From positions 7,680-71,679 of the forward strand of contig NZ_JOAK01000029.1 of NCBI RefSeq assembly GCF_000720455.1: 64,000 bases of DNA. The letters run 5' to 3'. This stretch comes from Streptomyces virginiae. GTDB taxonomy: Bacteria; Actinomycetota; Actinomycetes; Streptomycetales; Streptomycetaceae. Positions 44,976 through 53,015 of the stretch are shown in pieces. The notes below the pieces were generated by a model, which saw only the letters and a program-made list of their open reading frames with translations, did not search any database and had not been told where the DNA came from. The first letter of the stretch is position 1; each line of letters starts with the position of its first letter. A program made the translations under genes and the position numbers.

Positions 44976-45016
44976 AGTCAAGCTGCTTTACTTCATGTGA
45001 GTAAAGCAGCTTTACT
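44976..45016. promoter_or_regulatory. Twin MarR operator palindromes
   Basis: Two 17-bp palindromes of form AGTMAAGC-W-GCTTTACT (44976-44992 with one mismatch, 45000-45016 perfect) separated by 7 bp, centre-to-centre 24 bp. Together they also make a larger inverted repeat with perfect 13-bp arms (AAGCTGCTTTACT / AGTAAAGCAGCTT). They lie between the divergent MarR and cupin genes. Confidence 0.8.
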
Positions 45017-45048
45017 CATTCGACCGCTCTCAGAGACGAGGACTCGCC

Positions 45049-45420
45049 TTGCGCGTGATCGCCGCTTCCCCCGACCACGTCACCACCACCCCGAACGCCA
45101 CCATGACCGCGTTCGCCGCCCCCAGCCGCGGCAGCTCCGAGCTGTCCACCTGGCTCGTCGACATGCCCGCCGGCGCCACCGGCCCCGAGCACTCCGTCAG
45201 CCGCGAGCAGGTCTGGACCCTGACCGCCGGCACCCTGGAGATCACCTGCGAGGGCCGCACCGAGAAGGTCACCGCCGGCCAGACCCTGGTCCTGCCCGCG
45301 GACGTACCGCGCAGGATCCACTGCGCCGAGACCTTCCGGGCCTACGTCGCGATGCGCGCGGACGGCGTGGTGTCGGTGGCGGGCGAGGAGGGCACCCGCG
45401 TCCTCCCCTGGGCCCGTTAG
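45049..45420 (+). CDS. Cupin domain protein
   Basis: 123-aa single-domain cupin. Motif 1 is partly kept: MPAGATGPEHSVSREQVWTLTAGTLEITCEG has the G-x-His and a Glu/Gln-like position, and motif 2 is TLVLPADVPRRIHCAETF, with His. The metal site is therefore likely incomplete or variant, and a binding role is as likely as catalysis. TTG start with GAGGA upstream; a GTG two codons in is possible. Probably the target of the divergent MarR regulator, which hints at detoxification or small-molecule binding. Confidence 0.82.
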   Translation: MRVIAASPDHVTTTPNATMTAFAAPSRGSSELSTWLVDMPAGATGPEHSVSREQVWTLTAGTLEITCEGRTEKVTAGQTLVLPADVPRRIHCAETFRAYVAMRADGVVSVAGEEGTRVLPWAR

Positions 45421-45735
45421 TCAGTCGGAGTCCTGGTCCTTGTCGCGGTCCTTGTTCTCCTGCTCCTCGCGCAGGGACTTGAGGAACTCCGGGTTGTCGT
45501 CGGGAGCCACCCACTGGCTCCGGCCCCGGGTGCCGCCGCGCCCCCCGCCGGAGGTCACCCGCTTCTTGCCCGCGAACAGCCACACCACCGGTCCCACGAT
45601 GGAGAAGAGCAGGATGATGAGCACCCACATCGCCTTGGGCAGGTGCTTGACCTCTTCCTCCGGCGTGTTCAGGCAGTCGATGAAGGCGTAGATGGTCAGC
45701 GCGATGATCAGCAGGAACGGCAGATAGCGCAGCAC
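45421..45735 (-). CDS. PLDc N-terminal-type small membrane protein
   Basis: 104-aa protein with two transmembrane helices (YLPFLLIIALTIYAFIDCL and AMWVLIILLFSIVGPVVWLFAGKKR), the pattern of the PLDc_N domain (phospholipase D-nuclease N-terminal), followed by a charged tail (SLREEQENKDRDKDQDSD). TIYAFIDCLNTPEEEVKHLPKAMWVLIILLFSIVGPVVW is the diagnostic segment. No catalytic HKD motif is present, so it is not a phospholipase; function is unknown. It converges with the cupin gene, its stop codon immediately following. Confidence 0.85.
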   Translation of the reverse strand: MLRYLPFLLIIALTIYAFIDCLNTPEEEVKHLPKAMWVLIILLFSIVGPVVWLFAGKKRVTSGGGRGGTRGRSQWVAPDDNPEFLKSLREEQENKDRDKDQDSD

Positions 45736-45825
45736 GGTGTGGGACCGACTCCCGGGCAGTGACGGCGGGCCCGCAAGGGGCCCCGGTGACGCTCCCAGCG
45801 TAGTTGGTGACGGATACTGGCCCCT

Positions 45826-47283
45826 ATGGCTTACGACGATCTCCGCTCGCTGCTCCGGGCTCTGGAGCGAGAGGGCGACCTCAAGCGCATCAAGGCCGAA
45901 GTCGACCCGTACCTGGAGGTCGGGGAGATCGTCGACAGAGTGAACAAAGCGGGCGGCCCCGCGCTCCTCTTCGAGAACGTCAAGGGCTCGGCGATGCCGC
46001 TGGCCATGAACGTCTTCGGCACCGACCGCCGCCTCCTGAAGGCCCTCGGGCTGAAGTCCTACGCCGAGATCAGCGAGAAGATCGGCGGCCTGCTCAAGCC
46101 GGAACTGCCGCAGGGCTTCATCGGGGTCCGCGAGGCCTTCGGCAAGCTCGGCTCGATGGTCCACGTGCCGCCGAAGAAGGTGAAGGGCGACTCCGCGCCC
46201 GTCCAGGAGGTCGTCCTCACCGGCGACGACGTCGACCTGGACCTGCTGCCGGCCCTCTTCACCTGGCCCAAGGACGGCGGTTCCTTCTTCAACCTCGGCC
46301 TGACCCACACCAAGCACCCCGAGACGGGCGTGCGCAACCTCGGCCTCTACCGGCTGCAGCGCCACGACAAGCGCACCATCGGCATGCACTGGCAGATCCA
46401 CAAGGACAGCCGCAACCACTACGCCGTCGCCGCCGCCAAGGGCGAGCGGCTGCCCGTCGCGATCGCCTTCGGCTGCCCGCCCGCCGTCACGTACGCGTCC
46501 ACCGCGCCGCTGCCGGGCGACATCGACGAGTACCTCTTCGCCGGCTTCGTCGCGGGCAAGCGGATCGAGATGGTCGACTGCAAGACCGTCCCGCTCCAGG
46601 TCCCGGCCAACGCGGAGGTCGTCGTCGAGGGCTGGCTGGAGCCCGGCGAGATGCTCCCGGAAGGCCCCTTCGGCGACCACACCGGCTTCTACACCCCGCA
46701 GGAGCCCTTCCCGGCCCTGAAGATCGACTGCATCACGATGCGCAAGCGGCCGCTGCTCCAGTCGATCGTGGTGGGCCGCCCGCCGACCGAGGACGGGCCG
46801 CTGGGCCGCGCGACGGAGCGGTTCTTCCTGCCCCTGCTGAAGATCATCGTCCCGGACATCGTGGACTACCACCTGCCCGAGTCGGGCGGCTTCCACAACT
46901 GCGCGATCGTCTCGATCGACAAGAAGTACCCCAAGCACGCGCAGAAGGTCATGCACGCCATCTGGGGCGCCCACATGATGTCGCTGACCAAGCTGATCAT
47001 CGTGGTGGACAAGGACTGCGACGTCCACGACCTGCACGAGGTGTCCTGGCGGGCCCTCGGCAACACGGACTACTCCCGCGACCTCACCGTCGTCGAGGGC
47101 CCGGTGGACCACCTCGACCACGCCTCCTACCAGCAGTTCTGGGGCGGCAAGGCGGGCATCGACGCGACGAAGAAGCTGCCCGAGGAGGGCTACACCCGCG
47201 ACGGCGGCTGGCCGGACATGGTGGAGTCGGACCCGGCGACCGCCGCCCTGGTGGACCGCCGCTGGAAGGAGTACGGCCTGTGA
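45826..47283 (+). CDS. mqnL: UbiD-family menaquinone biosynthesis decarboxylase (MqnL)
   Basis: 485-aa prenylated-FMN-dependent decarboxylase of the UbiD family, expected to decarboxylate the prenylated naphthoate intermediate in the futalosine menaquinone route. Conserved pieces: YDDLRSLLRALEREGDLKRIKAEVDPYLEVGEI, PPKKV, THTKHPETGVRNLGLYRLQRHDKRTIGMHWQIHKDSRNHY (cofactor and metal region), EGPFGDHTGFYTPQEPFP, and the acidic Glu-Arg-Glu-type area around PEGPFGDHTG. Its cofactor would be made by the UbiX homologue 2.4 kb downstream. The next gene overlaps by 4 bp. Confidence 0.9.
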   Translation: MAYDDLRSLLRALEREGDLKRIKAEVDPYLEVGEIVDRVNKAGGPALLFENVKGSAMPLAMNVFGTDRRLLKALGLKSYAEISEKIGGLLKPELPQGFIGVREAFGKLGSMVHVPPKKVKGDSAPVQEVVLTGDDVDLDLLPALFTWPKDGGSFFNLGLTHTKHPETGVRNLGLYRLQRHDKRTIGMHWQIHKDSRNHYAVAAAKGERLPVAIAFGCPPAVTYASTAPLPGDIDEYLFAGFVAGKRIEMVDCKTVPLQVPANAEVVVEGWLEPGEMLPEGPFGDHTGFYTPQEPFPALKIDCITMRKRPLLQSIVVGRPPTEDGPLGRATERFFLPLLKIIVPDIVDYHLPESGGFHNCAIVSIDKKYPKHAQKVMHAIWGAHMMSLTKLIIVVDKDCDVHDLHEVSWRALGNTDYSRDLTVVEGPVDHLDHASYQQFWGGKAGIDATKKLPEEGYTRDGGWPDMVESDPATAALVDRRWKEYGL

Positions 47284-47753
47284 GCCCCATCGCCGTGGAC
47301 GGCCCGGAACTGAACATCGGCACCTCCGGGACGTATGTGGTCCTGGCCCGCCCGAAGATCGACCCGACCCAGCCCGGCGTGATCGTCGCGGCCCGGGACG
47401 CGGGCGTGAGCCCGGAGGAGTTCGCCGGCCCCGGCGACGTCTGGGCGCTGATGTACGACGAGGAGGGCGACGGCGACGGCTTCGAACTGCCCGGCGCCCG
47501 GGACACGGAGGCGGACGCCTTCGCGGAGCAGTTGCAGCAGGCCCTGGCCGCTGCCGAGCCGTTCACCGTGGAGGCCGGCAACTTCCTGCGCCTGGACGCC
47601 CGGCCCGCCGGCGCCGCCTGGGAGGTCACCGCGCACGTCACCCCGCCCGAGGGCGAGGACGACGGCGCCGCGGCCCGGACGCTGGAACTGGGCGCACTCC
47701 CGGCGGCGGACCTGCTGGCCGAACTCGAACAGTTCCGGAGGGAACTCGCATGA
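47280..47753 (+). CDS. Hypothetical protein between mqnL and mqnP
   Basis: 157-aa acidic soluble protein without a recognised domain. It reads VSPIAVDGPELNIGTSGTYVVLARPKIDPTQPGVIVAARDAG and later WALMYDEEGDGDGFELPGARDTEADAFAEQLQQALAAAEPFTVEAGNFLRLDARPAGAAWEVTAHVTPPEGE. GTG overlaps the mqnL stop and its own stop overlaps the mqnP start (ATGA), so it is embedded in the menaquinone operon and translationally coupled on both sides. An accessory role in quinone synthesis is inference from position only. Confidence 0.8.
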   Translation: MSPIAVDGPELNIGTSGTYVVLARPKIDPTQPGVIVAARDAGVSPEEFAGPGDVWALMYDEEGDGDGFELPGARDTEADAFAEQLQQALAAAEPFTVEAGNFLRLDARPAGAAWEVTAHVTPPEGEDDGAAARTLELGALPAADLLAELEQFRRELA

Positions 47754-48673
47754 TGACCACCGCCGATGGAGTGGTCGGACAGGGGCCCGCGCCGGAGGCG
47801 GCCAACAAGGTCAAGGCCTTCCTGCGGCTGGTGATGATCGAGCACTCGGTCTTCGCGCTGCCGTTCGCCTACATCGCGGCGCTGACCGCCATGTTCCAGC
47901 TCGACCGGACCGTGCACTGGGGCAAGCTGCTCCTCGTCACTGTCTGCATGGTGGGGCTGCGCACCTTCGCCATGGCCGCGAACCGGATCATCGACCGCGA
48001 GATCGACGCCCGCAATCCGCGGACCGCGGGGCGCGAGCTGGTCACCGGGGCGGTGTCGGTCCGCTCGGCCTGGACCGGCGCGGCGATCGCGCTCGTGGTC
48101 TTCCTCGGTTCGGCGGCCCTGCTGAACCCGCTGTGCCTGGCGCTGGCCCCGGTCGCCGTCGTCCCGATGGTGGTCTACCCGTACGGCAAGCGGTTCACGA
48201 ACTTCCCGCACGCCATCCTGGGGCTGGCCCAGGCGATGGGCCCGGTCGGGGCCTGGCTGGCGATCACCGGCGAGTGGTCCTGGGACGCGGTGGTCCTCGG
48301 CCTGGCGGTCGGCGTGTGGATCGGCGGCTTCGACCTGATCTTCGCCTGCCAGGACGTGGCCGCCGACCGTGCGGAGGGCGTCAAGTCCGTCCCGGCCCGC
48401 TTCGGCGTCCCGGCCGCCCTCTGGGGGGCGCGCGGCGCGCACGTCGTCACCACGGCCCTGCTGGCCTGGTACGCGCTCGCCACGGACGCCGGCCCGCTGT
48501 TCTGGGCCGGCCTGGCGGTCGTCGTCGCCGCCTTCGTCTACGAGCACACCATCGTGACGCCGCACGACCTGTCCCGCCTGAACCGGGCCTTCTTCACGGT
48601 CAACGGCTTCATCGGCATCGCCCTCTTCGTGTGCGCCCTGGCCGACCTCGTGGTCCGCGGCCTGGTCCTGTAG
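47750..48673 (+). CDS. mqnP: Menaquinone prenyltransferase MqnP (UbiA family)
   Basis: 307-aa polytopic UbiA-type prenyltransferase that attaches the polyprenyl chain to the naphthoate ring. First Asp-rich motif: MAANRIIDREIDARNPRTAGRE (NRxxDxxxD); second: FACQDVAADRAEGVKSVPARFG (DxxxD). Eight to nine hydrophobic helices are visible. Placement after the UbiD homologue matches the known Streptomyces order for the futalosine pathway. Followed directly by a decayed Uma2 fragment. Confidence 0.93.
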   Translation: MMTTADGVVGQGPAPEAANKVKAFLRLVMIEHSVFALPFAYIAALTAMFQLDRTVHWGKLLLVTVCMVGLRTFAMAANRIIDREIDARNPRTAGRELVTGAVSVRSAWTGAAIALVVFLGSAALLNPLCLALAPVAVVPMVVYPYGKRFTNFPHAILGLAQAMGPVGAWLAITGEWSWDAVVLGLAVGVWIGGFDLIFACQDVAADRAEGVKSVPARFGVPAALWGARGAHVVTTALLAWYALATDAGPLFWAGLAVVVAAFVYEHTIVTPHDLSRLNRAFFTVNGFIGIALFVCALADLVVRGLVL

Positions 48674-48704
48674 CCCGCAGGAGGGAGCCGGGCAGCACCG
48701 CGGG

Positions 48705-48953
48705 GTGCGCGGTCTGCGTGGCAACGACTACGAGGTCAAGGACCGGGCCCGCGCGCGGCGCGGGATCCCGCACTACCTGATCTTCGCCCCGTACAGGGCG
48801 CACTGCGTGACCCTGTGGAACCCCGGCCCGGACGGTTACCGGGGCCGGGGCACCATCCCGTAGGGCGGCGAGTTCACCGTCGAGACCGGCACCGGCAAGC
48901 TCGTGATCGACACCTCGGGCCCGCCCGTGGACCCTTCCGTCGTCAGACCGTGA
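48705..48953 (+). pseudogene. Truncated Uma2 endonuclease gene with in-frame TAG
   Basis: In-frame translation gives NDYEVKDRARARRGIPHYLIFAPYRAHCVTLWNPGPDGYRGRGTIP, stop, GGEFTVETGTGKLVIDTSGPPVDPSVVRP. This matches the C-terminal third of Uma2 proteins (K-D-R-ARAGIP-Y-L and a terminal beta region). The catalytic PD...ExK part is missing and TAG at 48861-48863 interrupts the rest, probably from a TAC Tyr codon. Its 3' end overlaps the rhomboid gene end by 11 bp. A remnant, not a functional gene. Confidence 0.7.
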
Positions 48954-49548
48954 CGGCCGGGCGGGGGGCCGGGCGGCGGAAGCAGAGGGCCGTCACGATG
49001 CCCGCCACCAGACCGCACAGGTGGCCCTGCCAGCTGACGCCCGAGTCCGTCGGGAGGATGCCGGAGACGATCGTGGTGCCCCAGACGGCGGCGACGCCCA
49101 CGGCCACCGCGATGCCCAGCGCCCTGCGCTCGACGAAGCCCCGTACGAGCAGGTAGCCGAAGAGCCCGAAGACGACGCCGGATGCGCCCAGCGTCATCGT
49201 GCCGGAGGGGGATATCAGCCAGGTGCCGAGGCCGTCGGCCAGCAGGATCAGGCCGCACACCGCGAGGAACCGGCGGATCCCGGACAGGGCGGCTATGAAG
49301 CCGAGGACCAGCAGCGGGACGCTGTTGGAGGCGACGTGGTCGAAGCCGAAGTGGAGGAAGGCCGCGGATACGACGCCGGTGAGGCTGTCGGGGTCGCGGG
49401 CGACGATCCCGTACTGGTCGAGGGCGTGACCGGTGACGTGGTCGACGGCTTCCAGGACCCACAGCAGGGCCACCCAGCCCAGCATCAGCTTGGCCGCGGC
49501 CTTGGCCCGGTCGGTCTGCGTCCGGCCGGTATCCACCGTCGTGCTCAT
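48943..49548 (-). CDS. Rhomboid family intramembrane serine protease
   Basis: 201-aa six-helix rhomboid. The catalytic Ser is in TLGASGVVFGLFGYLL (GASG) and the His in VSWQGHLCGLVAGI; the FGFDHVASNSVPLLVLG segment supplies the upstream HxxxN-type helix (HVASN). These give the Ser-His dyad needed for intramembrane proteolysis. ATG follows AAGGGGGCG. Inserted on the opposite strand between mqnP and mqnM. Substrate unknown. Confidence 0.92.
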   Translation of the reverse strand: MSTTVDTGRTQTDRAKAAAKLMLGWVALLWVLEAVDHVTGHALDQYGIVARDPDSLTGVVSAAFLHFGFDHVASNSVPLLVLGFIAALSGIRRFLAVCGLILLADGLGTWLISPSGTMTLGASGVVFGLFGYLLVRGFVERRALGIAVAVGVAAVWGTTIVSGILPTDSGVSWQGHLCGLVAGIVTALCFRRPAPRPAVTV

Positions 49549-49634
49549 CTTCGCCCCCTTCGCGGCTCCCCCCACGGGAACGTGCGGTCACCTTACTGAG
49601 TGCCCGCCGGGCGTGGCCGGATAGTCTCGGAGGT

Positions 49635-50327
49635 ATGACAGAGCGCAATCGCACCCCGTGGGTGGTCGGGGTTTCCGGAGCGTCCGGGACGCCGTACGCG
49701 GCGGCGGTGCTCCGCGGGCTGCTCGCCGCGGGGGAGAGCGTCGACCTGGTCGTGAGCCGGGCCTCGCGCCTCACCCTGCTGGACGAGACCGGGATCGCCT
49801 TCCGCGACGCGCACTGGCGCGAGGACCTCGCGCAGTGGCTGGCACGCGGAGCCGACGGGAAGCCGGGGACCTTCGAGGACCTGGCGCAGGACGCGGACGT
49901 CCGGTACTGGGGTGCCGGGGACCTGGCCGCGGGCCCGAGTTCGGGCTCGTACCCGGTCAAGGGGATGCTCATCGTCCCCGCTTCCACGGCGTGCGTGGCG
50001 GGGGTGGCGCTCGGGCTGTCGAAGGACCTGCTCCAGCGCGTGGCGAGCGTGACGCTCAAGGAGCGGCGCCGGCTGGTGGTCGCGGTGCGGGAGACCCCGC
50101 TGAACGGGCAGACGCTGAAGCATCTGGTGGCGCTGGACGAGGCGGGCGCGGTCGTGCTGCCCGCCTCTCCGGCGTTCTACGCGGGGGCGACGCACATCCA
50201 GGATCTGGTGGACTTCGTCGCCGGGCGGGTGCTGGACGCGGCAGGGGTGCCGCACCGGCTGTACCGCCGCTGGGAGGGGGAGCTGGGAGGCTCCCGCTCC
50301 CCCCGGGGGGCAAACGGTGGTGACTAG
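49635..50327 (+). CDS. mqnM: UbiX-family flavin prenyltransferase (MqnM)
   Basis: 230-aa enzyme predicted to prenylate FMN to make the cofactor for the UbiD homologue. Characteristic segments: WVVGVSGASGTPYAAAVLRGLLAAGESVDLVVSRASRLTLLDETG (FMN-binding GASG), LAAGPSSGSYPVKGMLIVPASTACVAGVALGLSKDLLQRVASVTLKERRRLVVAVRETPLN, and a C-terminal FVAGRVLDAAGVPHRLYRRWEG. Completes the mqnL/mqnP/mqnM set. Its TAG stop shares CTAG with the stop of a small antisense-strand gene. Confidence 0.92.
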   Translation: MTERNRTPWVVGVSGASGTPYAAAVLRGLLAAGESVDLVVSRASRLTLLDETGIAFRDAHWREDLAQWLARGADGKPGTFEDLAQDADVRYWGAGDLAAGPSSGSYPVKGMLIVPASTACVAGVALGLSKDLLQRVASVTLKERRRLVVAVRETPLNGQTLKHLVALDEAGAVVLPASPAFYAGATHIQDLVDFVAGRVLDAAGVPHRLYRRWEGELGGSRSPRGANGGD

Positions 50328-50458
50328 GCCTTCTTGCGGCCCAGCGGCTTGCTGGCCTTGTCGACGCGGACGGCCGCGGCGGGCTGGTGGGCTCGGGATC
50401 GGTTGGCCAGCTCCTGGAGCTGTCGCATGTGTGCGTGGGCCATCTCGATCGTGAACAC
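50324..50458 (-). CDS. Putative 44-aa basic protein
   Basis: Small frame reading VFTIEMAHAHMRQLQELANR then SRAHQPAAAVRVDKASKPLGRKKA. AGGAG lies 9 nt before the GTG. The amphipathic helix and lysine-rich tail look protein-like, and codon third positions are G/C-rich. It converges on mqnM. The frame stays open for about 20 further codons upstream, so the true start is uncertain. No family recognised. Confidence 0.45.
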   Translation of the reverse strand: MFTIEMAHAHMRQLQELANRSRAHQPAAAVRVDKASKPLGRKKA

Positions 50459-50526
50459 GGTGTACCACTCCTGAAGATCGTCGCTGATCTGCTGAATGAA
50501 ATCGCAGGGTGTTGACCCCGCATGCC

Positions 50527-50543
50527 TTAGATTCTATACCTAA
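50527..50543. promoter_or_regulatory. Candidate Lrp/AsnC site upstream of Lrp gene
   Basis: TTAGATTCTATACCTAA, an imperfect 17-bp dyad with TTAG/CTAA ends and an A/T-rich centre, 38 bp before the Lrp start codon. A/T-rich dyads are typical for this regulator family; assignment is by position. Confidence 0.4.
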
Positions 50544-50580
50544 ACTTGCAGGATCGCCGAATAATGGAAGGCTCCACGTA

Positions 50581-51036
50581 ATGGACACGGTGGACAGGCA
50601 GCTCATCCAGGCACTCCGGGAGAACGGTCGCGCCTCGTACGCGGAGCTGGGCCGTCTCGTGGGCCTCTCCGGCCCCAGCGTCACCGACCGCATCAACCGT
50701 CTGGAGACGGCCGGCGTCATCACCGGCTACCGCGCGACGGTCGACTCGGCCTCGCTCGGCCTCGGCGTCACCGCGCTGATCGGCATCTCCCTCTCCGACG
50801 CCGCCGACCACGAGGACGTGGCCCGGCGGCTGCGCGACCTCGCGGAGATCGAGGACTGCTGGTTCATCGCCGGCGACGACTCCTACATGCTCAAGGTGCG
50901 CGCCAGCGACGTGGACGGCCTGGAGAAGATCATCCGCAAGCTCTCCGGAACCAAGGGCGTCTCGCGCACCCGCACCACCATCGTGCTCTCCACGAAGTGG
51001 GAGAACCGGGTCGGGGAGCTGCCCGAGGAAGCCTGA
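50581..51036 (+). CDS. Lrp/AsnC family transcriptional regulator
   Basis: 151-aa feast/famine regulator. N-terminal helix-turn-helix: DTVDRQLIQALRENGRASYAELGRLVGLSGPSVTDRINRLETAGVITGYRATVD. C-terminal RAM ligand domain: LGVTALIGISLSDAADHEDVARRLRDLAEIEDCWFIAGDDSYMLKVRASDVDGLEKIIRKL. ATG chosen with GGAAGG 8-9 nt upstream. It lies between mqnM and mqnE on the same strand, a conserved arrangement in Streptomyces that suggests control of quinone genes, though the ligand is unknown. Confidence 0.92.
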   Translation: MDTVDRQLIQALRENGRASYAELGRLVGLSGPSVTDRINRLETAGVITGYRATVDSASLGLGVTALIGISLSDAADHEDVARRLRDLAEIEDCWFIAGDDSYMLKVRASDVDGLEKIIRKLSGTKGVSRTRTTIVLSTKWENRVGELPEEA

Positions 51037-51097
51037 GAGTACGGTTGGTCAGGGTTTGCAGGACAGGCAAGAGGCATCTAGAGGAGGCGACCGGTAC

Positions 51098-52261
51098 ATG
51101 GACGCTGGGCTCAAGCGTGAGCTGGAGGAGAAGGTCCGCTCCGGCGAGCGGCTGACCCGTGAGGACGGCATCGCCCTCTACGAGTCGGACGACCTGGCCT
51201 GGCTCGGCGGCCTCGCCCACGAGGTGCGCACGCGCAAGAACGGTGACGTGGTCCACTTCAACGTCAACCGCCACCTCAACATGACCAACGTGTGCACCGC
51301 GTCGTGCGCCTACTGCTCGTTCCAGCGCAAGCCGGGCGAGAAGGACGCGTACACGATGCGCATCGAGGAGGCCGTGCGCCTGGCCAAGGCCATGGAGACG
51401 GAGAACCTCACCGAGCTGCACATCGTCAACGGCCTGCACCCGAACCTGCCGTGGCGCTACTACCCGCGCTCGCTCTCCGAGCTGAAGAAGGCGCTGCCGC
51501 ACGTCTCGCTCAAGGCGTTCACGGCGACGGAGATCCACCACTTCGAGACGATCTCCGGCATGTCCGCCTCGGACATCCTGGACGAGCTGATCGAAGCCGG
51601 CCTGGAGTCCCTCACCGGCGGCGGCGCGGAGATCTTCGACTGGGAGGTCCGCCAGCACATCGTCGACCACCGCACCCACTGGGAGGACTGGTCGCGCATC
51701 CACCGTCTGGCGCACTCGAAGGGCCTCAAGACCCCTTCGACGATGCTGTACGGGCACATCGAGGAGCCGCGCCACCGCGTGGACCACGTGCTGCGCCTGC
51801 GCGAGCTCCAGGACGAGACCGGCGGCTTCCAGGTCTTCATCCCGCTGCGCTACCAGCACGACTTCGTGGACATGCAGGACGGCAAGGTGCGCAACAAGCT
51901 CCAGGCGCGCACGACGATGGCCACCGGCGCCGAGGCCCTGAAGACCTTCGCCGTATCGCGGCTGCTCTTCGACAACGTTCCGCACGTCAAGGTCTTCTGG
52001 GTGATGCACGGCGTGCAGACCGCCCAGCTCGCGCTCCAGCACGGCGCGGACGACATGGACGGCTCGGTCGTCGAGTACAAGATCACCCACGACGCGGACA
52101 ACTACGGCACCCCGAACAAGCTGGGCCGTGAGGACCTGCTGGAGCTGATCCGGGAGGCCGGCTTCCGGCCGGTCGAGCGCAACACGCGCTACGAGATCAT
52201 CCGCGAGTACCCCGGACCGGACGCGGACCTGCGCGAGACCCCGCAGGCGATGCGCGTCTGA
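51098..52261 (+). CDS. mqnE: Aminofutalosine synthase MqnE (radical SAM)
   Basis: 387-aa radical SAM enzyme joining SAM-derived adenosyl radical to 3-(1-carboxyvinyloxy)benzoate to form aminofutalosine, an early step of the futalosine pathway. The 4Fe-4S ligands are Cys66, Cys70 and Cys73 in VCTASCAYCSFQRKPGEKDAYTM; LHIVNGLHPNLPWRYYP, KAFTATEIHHFE and LTGGGAEIFDWEVR are family signatures that separate it from MqnC. Start ATG after GAGGAGG at 10 nt; the 42-bp longer frame lacks a site. A strong terminator follows. Confidence 0.94.
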   Translation: MDAGLKRELEEKVRSGERLTREDGIALYESDDLAWLGGLAHEVRTRKNGDVVHFNVNRHLNMTNVCTASCAYCSFQRKPGEKDAYTMRIEEAVRLAKAMETENLTELHIVNGLHPNLPWRYYPRSLSELKKALPHVSLKAFTATEIHHFETISGMSASDILDELIEAGLESLTGGGAEIFDWEVRQHIVDHRTHWEDWSRIHRLAHSKGLKTPSTMLYGHIEEPRHRVDHVLRLRELQDETGGFQVFIPLRYQHDFVDMQDGKVRNKLQARTTMATGAEALKTFAVSRLLFDNVPHVKVFWVMHGVQTAQLALQHGADDMDGSVVEYKITHDADNYGTPNKLGREDLLELIREAGFRPVERNTRYEIIREYPGPDADLRETPQAMRV

Positions 52262-52301
52262 CCCGCGCGCGCCACGGCGCCAGAGCCGTTCCCGGCGAGT
52301 T

Positions 52302-52325
52302 AACCCCGGCCCATGGGCCGGGGTT
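52302..52325. terminator. Perfect 24-bp palindromic terminator
   Basis: AACCCCGGCCCA followed immediately by its complement TGGGCCGGGGTT, then TTAG. Located 40 bp after mqnE; effective loop CATG. Confidence 0.85.
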
Positions 52326-52371
52326 TAGCTTTTCCTGGACGGGCCGATGAGGTAATGGTTAAACTCGTGCA

Positions 52372-52896
52372 ATGACCCTTACTTTCACCCTGGATCCGGT
52401 CGTCGGACCCTCCCTGCGTGATGGAATCCTCAAGCTCTGGACGGACGTCTCCAACGCGGGCGGCGCCGTGGGCTTCGTGCCGCCGGTCACCCACGACGAC
52501 GTCCGCCCCTCGCTCGCCAAGCACCTCGCCGCCGTCGCCGACGGGAGCTGCCGGCTGCTCGTCGGGCGCGACGAGGACGGCGCGGTCGCCGCGACCGCCT
52601 TCCTCACCCACAACGCGCACCGGCTTCAGCGCCACTGGCTGTGGGCCTACACGGTGATGGTCCATCCGCGCCACCAGGGCAAGGGCCTCGGGCGCGACCT
52701 CATGGCGGCGACCGAGGCCGCCGCCCGCTCGGTCGAGGGCATCGACGCCATCCGCCTGACCTGCCGCGGCGGCCTCGGACTGGAGCACTTCTACTCCTCC
52801 TGCGGCTACAAAGAGGTCGGCCGCGTGCCCGGCGCCGTCCGCGTGGCCCCGGGCGACGACCGCGACGACATCACGATGCTGCTGCCGCTGTACTGA
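52372..52896 (+). CDS. GNAT family N-acetyltransferase
   Basis: 174-aa acetyltransferase. VMVHPRHQGKGLGRDLMAATEAAARSVEGIDAIRLTCRGGLGLEHFYSSCGYKEVGRVPGAVRV holds the acetyl-CoA pyrophosphate loop (RHQGKGLG) and the Tyr of motif B (FYSSCGYKEVGR). The N-terminal half (DGSCRLLVGRDEDGAVAATAFL) forms the first strands. ATG leaves a leader of under 50 bp after the mqnE terminator. Substrate unknown. Confidence 0.9.
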   Translation: MTLTFTLDPVVGPSLRDGILKLWTDVSNAGGAVGFVPPVTHDDVRPSLAKHLAAVADGSCRLLVGRDEDGAVAATAFLTHNAHRLQRHWLWAYTVMVHPRHQGKGLGRDLMAATEAAARSVEGIDAIRLTCRGGLGLEHFYSSCGYKEVGRVPGAVRVAPGDDRDDITMLLPLY

Positions 52897-53015
52897 CGGC
52901 GTCCGTCCGCACCCCGGCGGGCCGCGGCCGGGCCCCGGCGTGCTTCACTGGACGGGCGCCGTGCGACGCCCGGCGTACCGACCGCGAACGCCACGACGAG
53001 AGAGAAGGGGTCACC

